A DNA stretch of 64,000 bases from Stutzerimonas urumqiensis (GTDB lineage Bacteria > Pseudomonadota > Gammaproteobacteria > Pseudomonadales > Pseudomonadaceae). Positions 29,301 through 36,969 of this stretch are shown piece after piece. Under the pieces are notes generated by a model. It ran no database searches, had not been told where the DNA came from, and was given only the letters and a program-made list of their open reading frames with translations. The position numbers and the translations under genes are program-made. Location: contig NZ_RBZQ01000002.1 in the NCBI RefSeq assembly GCF_003640395.1, positions 62,001 to 126,000 on the forward strand, given 5' to 3'. Numbering within the stretch: the stretch's first letter is position 1; each line of letters begins with the position of its first letter.

Positions 29301-30169
29301 TCACGTCGGTCGGCCTCGCGTTCCCGCTCTGTCTGCTGTAGGCGTGCCAGCTGTTCGCCTTGCAGACGAAGGACGCGATCGTATTCCTCCAGCTGGCCGG
29401 GCTGGGGCAGCTGCCGCTCGAGCTGGCGGTCGTGACGGTTGGCCAGCGTCTCGAGATCGAGCCCGCGCTGCTGGGCGAACAGCTCGTCGAACACCGCCAC
29501 GTCGATGTCCGTCGTCGGCGTCTTCTGTGCCACCACGGCGTAGTCGGGGCTGACGCCATAGAGCACCTGCCACAAGCCAATGCGCGCATCGTCCCGATGC
29601 AGGGCCGGGTCTTCCTGCAAGCGCAGCACCTGGGTGCGACCGAAGCCGCCGAACTGGCACAGGAAATCGAGGAACAGCGACGGGACCGGGCGCTGATGGG
29701 TCGGGTCCAGGTAGAAGTTGTTGGTGCCGACGATGAGGTTTTCGCCATTCGGCGTCTCGAGCAGCAGCAGGCCGCCCGGCGACAGGACTCGCCGGGACTC
29801 GACGAGCAGTGCGGCGAGGTAGTCGAACGGCAGGTGTTCGACCACATGAAAGGCCGTGACCAGTTCCAGACAGCCATCCGGCATGGCCTGCAATGCTGCC
29901 AGCGCATCGCGGTTCTCGGCGTTCAGGCCGCGCTCGTGACAAGCCGCCAGCATGGAGTCGTCCAGGTCGACGCCATGCGCCGCAAAGCCGCTCTCTTCCA
30001 GCAGCTCCAACCACTCGCCACGACCACAGCCGATATCGAACGCACGCGGCTGGGCACGCATCCGCTTCAGGGCATCGAGCCAGGGGCGGTAGCCTTCCTG
30101 ACGGTGGCGAATCTCGTCTCGCGAGGCACGAAAGCGCTCCTCGAGCGCACGATAGAAATCAGCATTCAT
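26369..30169 (-). CDS. Methyltransferase - coiled coil - GT4 - GT4 fusion protein (O-chain polymerase/terminator candidate)
   Basis: A 1266-residue multi-enzyme. Residues 1-220 are a SAM methyltransferase with motif I FDIGCGRGEW (about 44-53). A heptad-like charged coil follows around 255-310 (QGEQLARLQQTEREREADRR). The first GT4 domain (about 430-810) has ARTGIADYS and RGETSGTVLDCM. The second (about 870-1256) has HTGIERVARAL, VGTLEPRKCH and EDEGFGLPLIEA. In E. coli O8/O9a these jobs are split between WbdD (methyl cap, coiled-coil ruler) and WbdA (mannosyltransferase polymerase). No kinase domain is visible. It overlaps the wzt stop by 11 bases, placing it in the export operon. Confidence 0.86.
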   Translation of the reverse strand: MNADFYRALEERFRASRDEIRHRQEGYRPWLDALKRMRAQPRAFDIGCGRGEWLELLEESGFAAHGVDLDDSMLAACHERGLNAENRDALAALQAMPDGCLELVTAFHVVEHLPFDYLAALLVESRRVLSPGGLLLLETPNGENLIVGTNNFYLDPTHQRPVPSLFLDFLCQFGGFGRTQVLRLQEDPALHRDDARIGLWQVLYGVSPDYAVVAQKTPTTDIDVAVFDELFAQQRGLDLETLANRHDRQLERQLPQPGQLEEYDRVLRLQGEQLARLQQTEREREADRRELAAQGQALQQLEARLSFLEKVLLIRFYRRIRSVAGHLRRGGLDRASLKHRVALALARPILWLRSRLSRDSKLEARLVGMLGRSPALQARLQHYLGVFRRVNAASNQAQDTFGRVERLARRLQALGMRAPAASQETGQLPRLAYVSPLPPARTGIADYSAELLPALSAHYLIDVITDQPSIDDPWIVEHCTSRDARWLRDHADDYQVVLYHIGNAPFHAWMHELLAEVPGVVVLHDFFLSGLIWKLDEDPRLAGIKWRELHYGQGHRALADMALAEDEGRAALAYPFNRTLLESARGVIVHSAVSLRLAHEWYGPDAGADWALIPHLRQPAAVEPKAAARARLGVPAQAFVVCSFGLLGLTKLNDRLLRAWLASRLAAQPDSLLVFVGELGDDDYGRTLRRAIADSGLSERIRITGWADVDTFRGYLAAADLGVQLRTLSRGETSGTVLDCMNHGLATIVNANGSMADLPEEGVYRLPDDFDDAQLVAALEHLWQDEAARTALGRRGRALIETHYAPERCAGLYREALARFGQRQRDEDRRLREALGSLGRQEPSARAIQALAERLEPTLPAPVRQPQLLLDITATCRLDHHTGIERVARALTLALLETPPHGYRVEPVYLTDQGGRWHYRYACAYTASLLNAPAHLADYEADYRAGDRLIALDISGDAFIQASRAGLFGALRARGVSCRMLVHDLLPVTRPELFPARAQAHFGEWLRNVVQLDGAVCVTRTVADELQYWIRLQARWRLDDFAIGVSHHGADLANSAPTTGLPESAGQVLEQLAARPSILMVGTLEPRKCHAQALAAFAELWARGVEVNLVIVGREGWLNLPEDERRSIPSLVASLRQHPERDRRLFWLDGVSDEYLERVYASADGLLAASEDEGFGLPLIEAAQKGLPILARDIPVFREVAGEHARFFQAAEPTALADAIEAWVRDGFQPGSAGMPWLTWRQSAAHLARLLTDDCGSIDRHTPGLT

Positions 30170-31385
30170 GGTGCGTTTCGCACTCCGATTCCACTTTCAG
30201 CCATGCCACGCCCGAAAACTCGTGCTGGCTGCGGTTGACGATCTCGAACATCAGCGCCCGCTCCTGCCATGCATAGTTGCGTTCGATATGGCCGGCGTGG
30301 CTGTGCAGCGCAAGGGTGATGGAATAGGTGCCTGGGCCGATGTTGGCCGGGAAGCGGAAGCGCCAAGACAGGGCCTCGCCCGCCGGCACCTCGTAGCGAA
30401 CCTGACCGAGCTGGCGGGTATTGGTGCCGAAGACATCCTGGCCGTAGCGATCCTTGATCAGAAAGCCCAGCACCAGGTCGGGCAACGCCGCCACGCAGCG
30501 AGCGCTGACCCGCAATTCGACCGACTGGCCGACATCGACGACTTCCAGCGCTTGCCCTCGCGCATCATGCAGAGCCGCCTCGGTAAAGGTGGCCTCGCCG
30601 GTCCCGGAAAGCAGCGCGCCGCCATGACCGGGCAACTCGGCGATCTGCTGGTCCTGATGGTCGGCCAGCATCGCGTTGTAGAAATCCATCACCGCATCCG
30701 GCGCCCCTTCCATGGCGACACGACCATGATCGAGCAGGATGGCGCGCGTACAGATGCTCTGGATGGCCTGCTTGTCATGGCTGACCAGCAACAGGGTCGT
30801 GCCCTCGCGCGCGAACTGCCGGATGCGATCGAAGCTCTTGTGCTGGAAGTAGGCGTCGCCGACCGAGAGCGCCTCGTCGACGATCAGGATTTCCGGGCGC
30901 TCGGCCGTGGCGATGCTGAAGGCGAGGCGCATCTGCATCCCGCTCGAATAGACACGCACGGGCTGGTCGAAGTAATCGCCCAGTTCGGAAAAGGCATGCA
31001 CCTCGTCGATGAACCCCTCGATCTGCGCATGCGCGTAGCCCATCAGGCCAGCCACGTGATAGACGTTCTGGCGCCCGGTCAGCTCCGGATTGAAGCCCAT
31101 CCCCAGCTCGAGGATCGCGGCCACCCGCCCATTGACCGCCACCTGTCCGGCGCTGGGCTTGAGCGTACCGGTGATGATCTTCAGGAGGGTGCTCTTGCCT
31201 GCGCCGTTGAGCCCGATGAGGCCGACCGCCTCGCCGGGCTCCAACGCGAACGTGACATCGTGCAGGACCTGTGTCTGCTGTACCGAACCGAGGCGGATAC
31301 CAAGCCAGGCCAGGACCCTGTGGCTCTCGCGGCGATAGCGCAGGAACGACTTGCTGACCGAGTCGACTTTCAGTGCCCAGCTCAT
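30159..31385 (-). CDS. wzt: O-antigen ABC exporter ATPase with C-terminal carbohydrate-binding domain
   Basis: ATPase of the Wzm/Wzt O-antigen exporter, 408 residues. Walker A is LIGLNGAGKSTL, the signature is YSSGMQMRL, and Walker B is ILIVDEAL, followed by the H-loop VSHD. Residues about 260-408 form the extra beta-sandwich that, in known Wzt proteins, recognises the terminated end of the glycan. That fits the adjacent methyltransferase. The ATG overlaps the wzm stop as ATGA. Confidence 0.94.
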   Translation of the reverse strand: MSWALKVDSVSKSFLRYRRESHRVLAWLGIRLGSVQQTQVLHDVTFALEPGEAVGLIGLNGAGKSTLLKIITGTLKPSAGQVAVNGRVAAILELGMGFNPELTGRQNVYHVAGLMGYAHAQIEGFIDEVHAFSELGDYFDQPVRVYSSGMQMRLAFSIATAERPEILIVDEALSVGDAYFQHKSFDRIRQFAREGTTLLLVSHDKQAIQSICTRAILLDHGRVAMEGAPDAVMDFYNAMLADHQDQQIAELPGHGGALLSGTGEATFTEAALHDARGQALEVVDVGQSVELRVSARCVAALPDLVLGFLIKDRYGQDVFGTNTRQLGQVRYEVPAGEALSWRFRFPANIGPGTYSITLALHSHAGHIERNYAWQERALMFEIVNRSQHEFSGVAWLKVESECETHHEC

Positions 31386-32176
31386 AGGACATCCACCACG
31401 TCGTCGATGCCCCGACGGTAGACCCAGACGGCAAGCACTACCGAGACGGCCGCACAGGTCGCCGGATAAATCAGCACGCCGAGATCAGGCGCCTGCCGGT
31501 ACAGCAGGACGTCCTGATAGCCCTGCACGATGCCGGTCAGCGGGTTGAGGTAGAGAAGGTGCCGGTATCGCTCGGACAGCAGTTCGAGGTTGTAGACGAT
31601 CGGCGTGAGCCAGAACCCGAACTGAAGGACGATGCTGACGATCTGGCCGATGTCACGGATGAATACATTGAGCAGGCCCAGCAGCAGGCCGACCCCCAGC
31701 GCGAGCACCAGCAGCAGCGCCATCAGGATGGGCAGCCAGACGATGGCGGCCCCGGGCAGATGGCCGAGGAAGGCGAAAATCACCAGCACCGCAGCGAGCA
31801 ACAGCAGGTTATTGAGCAATGCGCTGCCCGTCATGATCGCGGGGAGTGCCAGCTTGGGAAACACGACCTTTTTGAGCAGATTGCCGTTCTCGATGTACAG
31901 GTTGAGCGAGCGACTGACGATCTCGGCGAACAGCGACCAGGCGAGAATGCCGGCGGTGAGATAGATCGGATAGGCATAGGCCGTGGTCAGTCCCGGCAGC
32001 TTCGCCGCCATGACGATGGACAGGACGAAGGCGTAGATGGCGACCTGCGCCAGCGGGTACAGCACGATCCAGAGAAACCCGAGTCGACTGCGCACGACGC
32101 GGGATACGAACTCGTTGCGGATGGACGTGCGAATGAAATGGCGGGCTCGCCAAAGCTCGCCAAGCTGCTGATTCAA
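31382..32176 (-). CDS. wzm: O-antigen ABC exporter permease
   Basis: Inner-membrane permease of 264 residues with six hydrophobic segments, of the ABC-2 polysaccharide export family. Typical sequences are SRLGFLWIVLYPLAQVAIY near the N-terminus and FWLTPIVYNLELL near the end. The only suitable start is TTG at 32176, with AGGAA seven bases before it. It precedes wzt with an ATGA overlap. An 82-base gap separates it from the upstream type I secretion genes, with a candidate -10 element inside. Confidence 0.9.
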   Translation of the reverse strand: MNQQLGELWRARHFIRTSIRNEFVSRVVRSRLGFLWIVLYPLAQVAIYAFVLSIVMAAKLPGLTTAYAYPIYLTAGILAWSLFAEIVSRSLNLYIENGNLLKKVVFPKLALPAIMTGSALLNNLLLLAAVLVIFAFLGHLPGAAIVWLPILMALLLVLALGVGLLLGLLNVFIRDIGQIVSIVLQFGFWLTPIVYNLELLSERYRHLLYLNPLTGIVQGYQDVLLYRQAPDLGVLIYPATCAAVSVVLAVWVYRRGIDDVVDVL

Positions 32177-32245
32177 TGCGGGTTCCTTCGCTTGCTTGGA
32201 AGACGGTCGGTAACCACGGGGCGTACCGTGATATCGAGGGCGCGC

Positions 32246-32251
32246 ATTGTA
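32246..32251 (-). promoter_or_regulatory. Candidate -10 element upstream of wzm
   Basis: Minus-strand TACAAT (five of six consensus positions) lies 70 bases upstream of the wzm TTG start, between the TolC-like gene and wzm. No convincing -35 box is seen at 17 bases. It may let the O-antigen export genes be transcribed independently of the secretion genes. Confidence 0.35.
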
Positions 32252-32258
32252 CGACGGG

Positions 32259-33665
32259 TCAGCGGCTATCCGTATCCGCTTCTTCCAGGGCTCGCGGTGT
32301 CTCGTTGCGACTCAGCCAGACATTGACCTTTTCCACCGTGCCAGCGGAGAGCCCGCCGGACCAGCGATTCAGCACCAGCAGGTTGGTGATGAAATCGTAT
32401 TGCGCCTGCAGCAGCTCCCGACGTGCCTGGTATTCGTTCTGGACGCTGGTCAGCACGTCTACCGAGTTGACGACCCCGTACTGGAAGCCCTTCTGCGCGG
32501 CGATGCTCGACTGCTCGGCCGACTCCAGCGCGTTGTACGACGCGCGAATCTGTTCGACCCCGGCGTGAGCGGTCAGGTAGGCGCTGGTCGTCTGGTTGAC
32601 CACCTGTCGGCGAATGGCTTCGAGCTCCTGCTCGGCCGCCATTTCATCGGCACGCAGGGCGCGTACCCGAGCCGAGGTGGAGCCACCGCTGTAGATCGGG
32701 ACCTGCACACCGATGGAAGCAACGTACGTATCGGTAAGGGGCGCAAGCGTATTGTCATAGCCGACATCGCTGCGCTGGGCGTTGATGCTGAAGCTGACGC
32801 TCGGGTAGTGCCCACCCTTCCCTTCGCGCAACGCGGCATTGGCCGCCTCGACGGCGCTGGCATGAGCCTTGAGCGCGGGGTTGCTCGCCAATGCGCGGCG
32901 TACCCAGTCCTCGATACTTTCCTGAGGCGCCTGCAAGGCGATGTCTTCGCGGATACGGCTGAGCTTCTCGGTGACGGGCCGCCCGACGATCTCGGACAGC
33001 GCTTCGCGGCTGAGGCGGACCTGATTGCGCGCCTCGACCTCCATCGCAGCCAGGGCATCGACCCTCGCGCGCAGGTCCAGGACGTCGGTGATCATCGCCA
33101 TCTGCCGCTCGTAAAGCGCTTCGACGCGATCCAGATTTTCCCGTGTCGCCCGCTGCTCGGCGATGACCAGCTCCAGCTCGTCATCTGCGGCAAGCGCCGC
33201 GAAGTAACGCTCGGCGAGGTCGACGGTGGCCTCCGCCTGAGCGCTCTCCGCCTCGAAACCCTGCTGCCGGGCACGGTTCTTGAACTCCTGGTAATTCTCC
33301 CAGGCCGCCTTGTTGTAGAGGTGTTGCGTCAGCCCGAGCGAGAGGCGGTCGTTGTTGTAAAGCTCGGCATAAGTGCCGTCGTCACGCCGCGTTCGGTTAT
33401 AAGCGCCATTCGCCGACAGCTGTGGCAACAGCGCACCGAAGGCTTCGCGCTCCCGCGCCTCGGCGGCCTCGGCACGCGCATAGGCGGCCAGGACACGCGG
33501 ATCCTCCAGACGAGCCTCGCGATACAGCTGAGCCAGGTCCGTCACGTGCGTGGAAGCCAGCACACCCGTCTTGTCCACGGCCGGCGTCTCTACCGGTGCC
33601 ACGGCCGCATGCGCAAAGGAGGTCGCCATTATCAACACCGCTAACCAGAGCGAACGCACGGTCAA
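32259..33665 (-). CDS. TolC-family outer-membrane protein of the type I secretion system
   Basis: Outer-membrane tunnel protein of 468 residues. The signal peptide is about residues 1-20 (LWLAVLIMATSFAHA). Two OEP repeats follow, with TolC-like stretches YREARLEDPRVLAAYARAEA and VPIYSGGSTSARVRAL. The start is TTG at 33665 (or GTG two codons later), overlapping the HlyD-gene stop as TTGA. This coupling and the absence of a separate promoter tie it to the secretion ABC and adaptor. It is distinct from the housekeeping TolC at 41557. Confidence 0.9.
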   Translation of the reverse strand: MTVRSLWLAVLIMATSFAHAAVAPVETPAVDKTGVLASTHVTDLAQLYREARLEDPRVLAAYARAEAAEAREREAFGALLPQLSANGAYNRTRRDDGTYAELYNNDRLSLGLTQHLYNKAAWENYQEFKNRARQQGFEAESAQAEATVDLAERYFAALAADDELELVIAEQRATRENLDRVEALYERQMAMITDVLDLRARVDALAAMEVEARNQVRLSREALSEIVGRPVTEKLSRIREDIALQAPQESIEDWVRRALASNPALKAHASAVEAANAALREGKGGHYPSVSFSINAQRSDVGYDNTLAPLTDTYVASIGVQVPIYSGGSTSARVRALRADEMAAEQELEAIRRQVVNQTTSAYLTAHAGVEQIRASYNALESAEQSSIAAQKGFQYGVVNSVDVLTSVQNEYQARRELLQAQYDFITNLLVLNRWSGGLSAGTVEKVNVWLSRNETPRALEEADTDSR

Positions 33666-34984
33666 TCCTCGATCAGCGATTTGGCAAAGGCGTCGGTCGC
33701 CGGCTGGATCAGGTATTCCAGCAGCGTACGCTCGCCGGTGTTGATCAACACCTCGGCGGGCATGCCAGGTAGCAGCTTGAGGCTTCCGAGCATGTGCGAG
33801 CCCTCTTCCGTGAGGCCGACACGCACAAGGTAATAGGGCATGCCGGTTTGCTCATTGATCAGCCGGTCGGCCGAGACCCGAGTGACGACGCCCTCGATCA
33901 CCGGCGTCGTGGAGCTGTTGAATGCACTGAAGCGGATGTCCGCCGGCTTGCCGACCCGGACGCGATCGATGTCGATGGGCGATACCTGGGCTTCGACCAC
34001 CAGGTCGGATATCGACGGCACGATATCCAGCAGCGGCGTCCCCGGACTGACGACACCACCGACCGTATGCACGGTCATGCCGAGAATCATGCCGTCGTCC
34101 GGAGCCCGGATGACCACACGGCTGATGCGATCGCGAAGCGCCGCCATGCGCTCCTGGAGATCGAACACCTTCGTCTGCACTTCGGCGAGCTGAGTGACGA
34201 CTTCCGAATTGAAGTCTTTCTTGAGCTGGAGCGTCTGCAGTTCGGTTTCGTTGATCTGCAGCTTGGTCTTGGTGATCTCGGAACGGTGATCGGCGATCTC
34301 GGCGCGCAGCTTGTCGAGGTTCCGGCGCTGCTCGAGCAAACGCTGCTTGTCGACGAACCCTTCTGCGAGCAGCTCCTCGAGTTCACCGATCTCCTTGGTA
34401 TAGGAATTCTCGAGACTGCTCTTGGTGCGGATCATGGCTTCAAGCCCATTGATCTGCTCGTTCAGCTGGCCGATGCGCTTTTCGAGCACAGCGATTTCGC
34501 CCAGTTTCGACCGACGTCGCGCCTCGAAGACCTGGATTTCGCCATCGCGCGCCTCTTGCGCCCGCTGGCTGTCCCGCTCGGGCAATGCGGAAAAGTCGAT
34601 TCGTTCCAGATCGTCGCGCTCGGCGATCAGTCGCGCCTCGATCGCCTGAGCAGCAATCAACTGGCTTTTGGTCATCTCGTATTCGGCACGAATTTGCGTG
34701 TCGTCGAGAACGATCAGCGGGTCGCCCGCCTCGACCATGTCGCCATCGCGTACGTTCAGCTCCTTGACGATGCCGCCCTCTAGATGCTGGACGGTCTTGC
34801 GGTAGGTCTGCACCGTCACCACGCCTGGCGCGAGCGCCGCACTGTTGAGCGGGGCGAAGGTCGCCCAGGCGCCGAATACGCCGAAGGTAAGGAACACGAT
34901 GAGCATGCCGGTCATCCGGATGCGACGATCCGACGTTGGCAGGCCGGCGAAGCTTGCTTCCAGGGTATCTACTGCTGTGGCCAT
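33662..34984 (-). CDS. HlyD-family periplasmic adaptor of the type I secretion system
   Basis: Membrane fusion protein of 440 residues. One N-terminal membrane helix (MTGMLIVFLTFGVFGAWATF) is followed by a lipoyl half-motif (VQHLEGGIVKELNVRDGDMV). A long alpha-helical hairpin (about 95-265) comes next, then the second half (IRAPDDGMILGMTVHTVGG). It belongs to the AprE/PrtE subgroup used with RTX substrates. The ATG at 34984 with AGGA four bases upstream is preferred; a GTG at 34999 overlaps the ABC-gene stop and would add five residues. Confidence 0.93.
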   Translation of the reverse strand: MATAVDTLEASFAGLPTSDRRIRMTGMLIVFLTFGVFGAWATFAPLNSAALAPGVVTVQTYRKTVQHLEGGIVKELNVRDGDMVEAGDPLIVLDDTQIRAEYEMTKSQLIAAQAIEARLIAERDDLERIDFSALPERDSQRAQEARDGEIQVFEARRRSKLGEIAVLEKRIGQLNEQINGLEAMIRTKSSLENSYTKEIGELEELLAEGFVDKQRLLEQRRNLDKLRAEIADHRSEITKTKLQINETELQTLQLKKDFNSEVVTQLAEVQTKVFDLQERMAALRDRISRVVIRAPDDGMILGMTVHTVGGVVSPGTPLLDIVPSISDLVVEAQVSPIDIDRVRVGKPADIRFSAFNSSTTPVIEGVVTRVSADRLINEQTGMPYYLVRVGLTEEGSHMLGSLKLLPGMPAEVLINTGERTLLEYLIQPATDAFAKSLIED

Positions 34985-34995
34985 ATCGTCCTGCC

Positions 34996-36732
34996 TCACG
35001 CCTGCGCCGAGCGCGGCGCCTGTGGCACCGGCGTCGGTGGTTGTTGTGCCGCCTGCTGCGCGTTCAGCTCCGCGACCACCTTGTCCCGCGGGCCGTACAG
35101 GGCTATCGCGCCGTTGCGCAGCATCAGCAGCAGATCGAGCTGGGCAAGGATGCTGGTGCGATGAGTGATCACGAACACCGTGGCGCCGCTGGCCTTCAGC
35201 TGGCCCAATGCCGCCGCCAGCGCTCGCTCACCGACGTCGTCGAGATTGGAGTTCGGCTCGTCGAGCACGATCAAGCGGGGAGTGCCGTAGATGGCACGAG
35301 CCAGCCCGATTCGCTGCCGCTGGCCACCGGACAGGCTGACGCCGTCGCTGCCGATCAAGGTGTCATAGCCGTCTGGCAATTGCAGGATCATTTCATGTAC
35401 GCCGGCGACCTTCGCGGCCTGGATCACCAGCTCGGGCTCGACATTGCGGAAGCGTGCGATGTTCTCGCTGATCGTGCCTTCGAACAGCTCGATATCCTGC
35501 GGCAGGTAACCGACATGGGGACCGAGCTCTTCCTTGTCCCAGTTATTGATATCGGCGCCATCGAGGCGCACCACGCCATGCTGCGGCTTCCAGACGCCCA
35601 GCAGCGCCCGGGCGAGCGTCGATTTGCCAGAAGCGCTCGGCCCGATCACGCCAACGACCGAGCCTGCCGGGACCGCGAAGCTGATGTTCTTGATGATCGG
35701 GGCCTTGGAACCGGGTGCCGTCACGATAAGGTTCTCGACCAGCACATTGCCCTGCGGCGCGGGTAGGGACATGCGCGGTTGTTCGGCCTGTTGCTTGTCC
35801 AGGATCTCGTTGAGCCGTGCGTACTGCGCCCGAGCGCTGATGAAGCCTTTCCAGCTACCGATCATGAGGTCGATCGGCGCCAGCGCGCGCCCGAGCAGGA
35901 TCGAACCCGCGATCATCAGCCCAGGGGTGATTTCCTGCTCGATGACCAGCAGGGCCCCGAGACCGAGGATCAGCGACTGAACCAGCATACGGAAGGTTTT
36001 CGAGAACGAGGTGACCATTCCCCCCTTGTCGCTGGCAGCCGACTGCAGTTCGAGGACCTTCTTCTGCCTCATCCCCCAGCGCGCCATCAACGTTTGCAGC
36101 ATGCCCATCGACTCGATCACTTCGGCATTGCGCAGGTTCTTCGTCGTGTAGAGGCTCGCGGCTATGTTCTGCTTGTTGGCATCGGCCAGCGCCTTGCCGG
36201 TCAGCTTTTCGTTGACTACGGCCAGACACAGCAGAACGATAGCGCTCGCCACGGCCACCCAGCCATACCAGGGATGGAAGAGGAACATGACGCCGATATA
36301 AACCGGCAGCCAAGGCGTATCGAAAAATGCGAAAAGACCATTACCCGTAAGGAACTGTCTCAACCCGGTGAGGTCATTAAGCGGCTGAGCTGAGGCGTCC
36401 ATCCCACCGCTATCGAGGGCGCGCTTGAAGCTGGCACGGTAAACATCGCGGCTCAGCAACACATCGAGCTTAGTACTGACACGCACCATGATGCGCGAGC
36501 GCGTCCACTCCAGAGCCCCCATGGTGAGCATGAGCATGGTCATGATCAGCGTGAGCATCAGCAGCGTGATGCCGCTGCCGCTGGTCACGACGCGGCCGTA
36601 AACCTGGAGCATGTAAAACGAAGGAACGAGCATCAAGGCGTTGACGAAGAAGCTGAAGAAGCCGACCGACAAAAAGCTGCTCTTGCACGCCTTTAGCGCA
36701 GTCTGAAGGCTGTTTTCCGTTGCGTTACGCAT
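34996..36732 (-). CDS. Type I secretion ABC permease/ATPase (PrtD/AprD family)
   Basis: Inner-membrane exporter of 578 residues. The N-terminal transmembrane domain (about 20-300) begins SFLSVGFFSFFVNALMLVPS, typical of the PrtD group. The ATPase part has Walker A GPSASGKSTL, the signature LSGGQRQRIGLARAI and Walker B LIVLDEPNSNLD. There is no N-terminal C39 peptidase domain, so cargo should carry C-terminal, uncleaved signals. First gene of the 36732-to-22190 run. The likely cargo are the nearby DUF4214 proteins. Confidence 0.95.
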   Translation of the reverse strand: MRNATENSLQTALKACKSSFLSVGFFSFFVNALMLVPSFYMLQVYGRVVTSGSGITLLMLTLIMTMLMLTMGALEWTRSRIMVRVSTKLDVLLSRDVYRASFKRALDSGGMDASAQPLNDLTGLRQFLTGNGLFAFFDTPWLPVYIGVMFLFHPWYGWVAVASAIVLLCLAVVNEKLTGKALADANKQNIAASLYTTKNLRNAEVIESMGMLQTLMARWGMRQKKVLELQSAASDKGGMVTSFSKTFRMLVQSLILGLGALLVIEQEITPGLMIAGSILLGRALAPIDLMIGSWKGFISARAQYARLNEILDKQQAEQPRMSLPAPQGNVLVENLIVTAPGSKAPIIKNISFAVPAGSVVGVIGPSASGKSTLARALLGVWKPQHGVVRLDGADINNWDKEELGPHVGYLPQDIELFEGTISENIARFRNVEPELVIQAAKVAGVHEMILQLPDGYDTLIGSDGVSLSGGQRQRIGLARAIYGTPRLIVLDEPNSNLDDVGERALAAALGQLKASGATVFVITHRTSILAQLDLLLMLRNGAIALYGPRDKVVAELNAQQAAQQPPTPVPQAPRSAQA

Positions 36733-36862
36733 GCACCAACTTCTCTGGAGCTCGAAAAGCGGCGCAGTGTATCACCGTCGCACCGGCTTCCTATCGCCTC
36801 ATCGACTGCGCCTGCTCGCAAGCGACGAAACGTCATGCCAATGGCGTCAGTGGACCGCTCCC

Positions 36863-36891
36863 TTGCCGATGCGAGGGGCGCAGGTTAGAGT
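36863..36891 (+). promoter_or_regulatory. Candidate promoter for the 36970 glycosyltransferase
   Basis: TTGCCG (36863-36868) and TAGAGT (36886-36891) are 17 bases apart, each matching four of six consensus positions. They lie in the 237-base divergent gap between the type I secretion operon and the glycosyltransferase gene. Confidence 0.4.
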
Positions 36892-36969
36892 CCGCGCCCT
36901 TGCGCAGAGCCGCGCGCGCCGGTGCGGCGCTTGCCCCGCCACGACAGCGCAACGGAGTTTCGGACGCCC

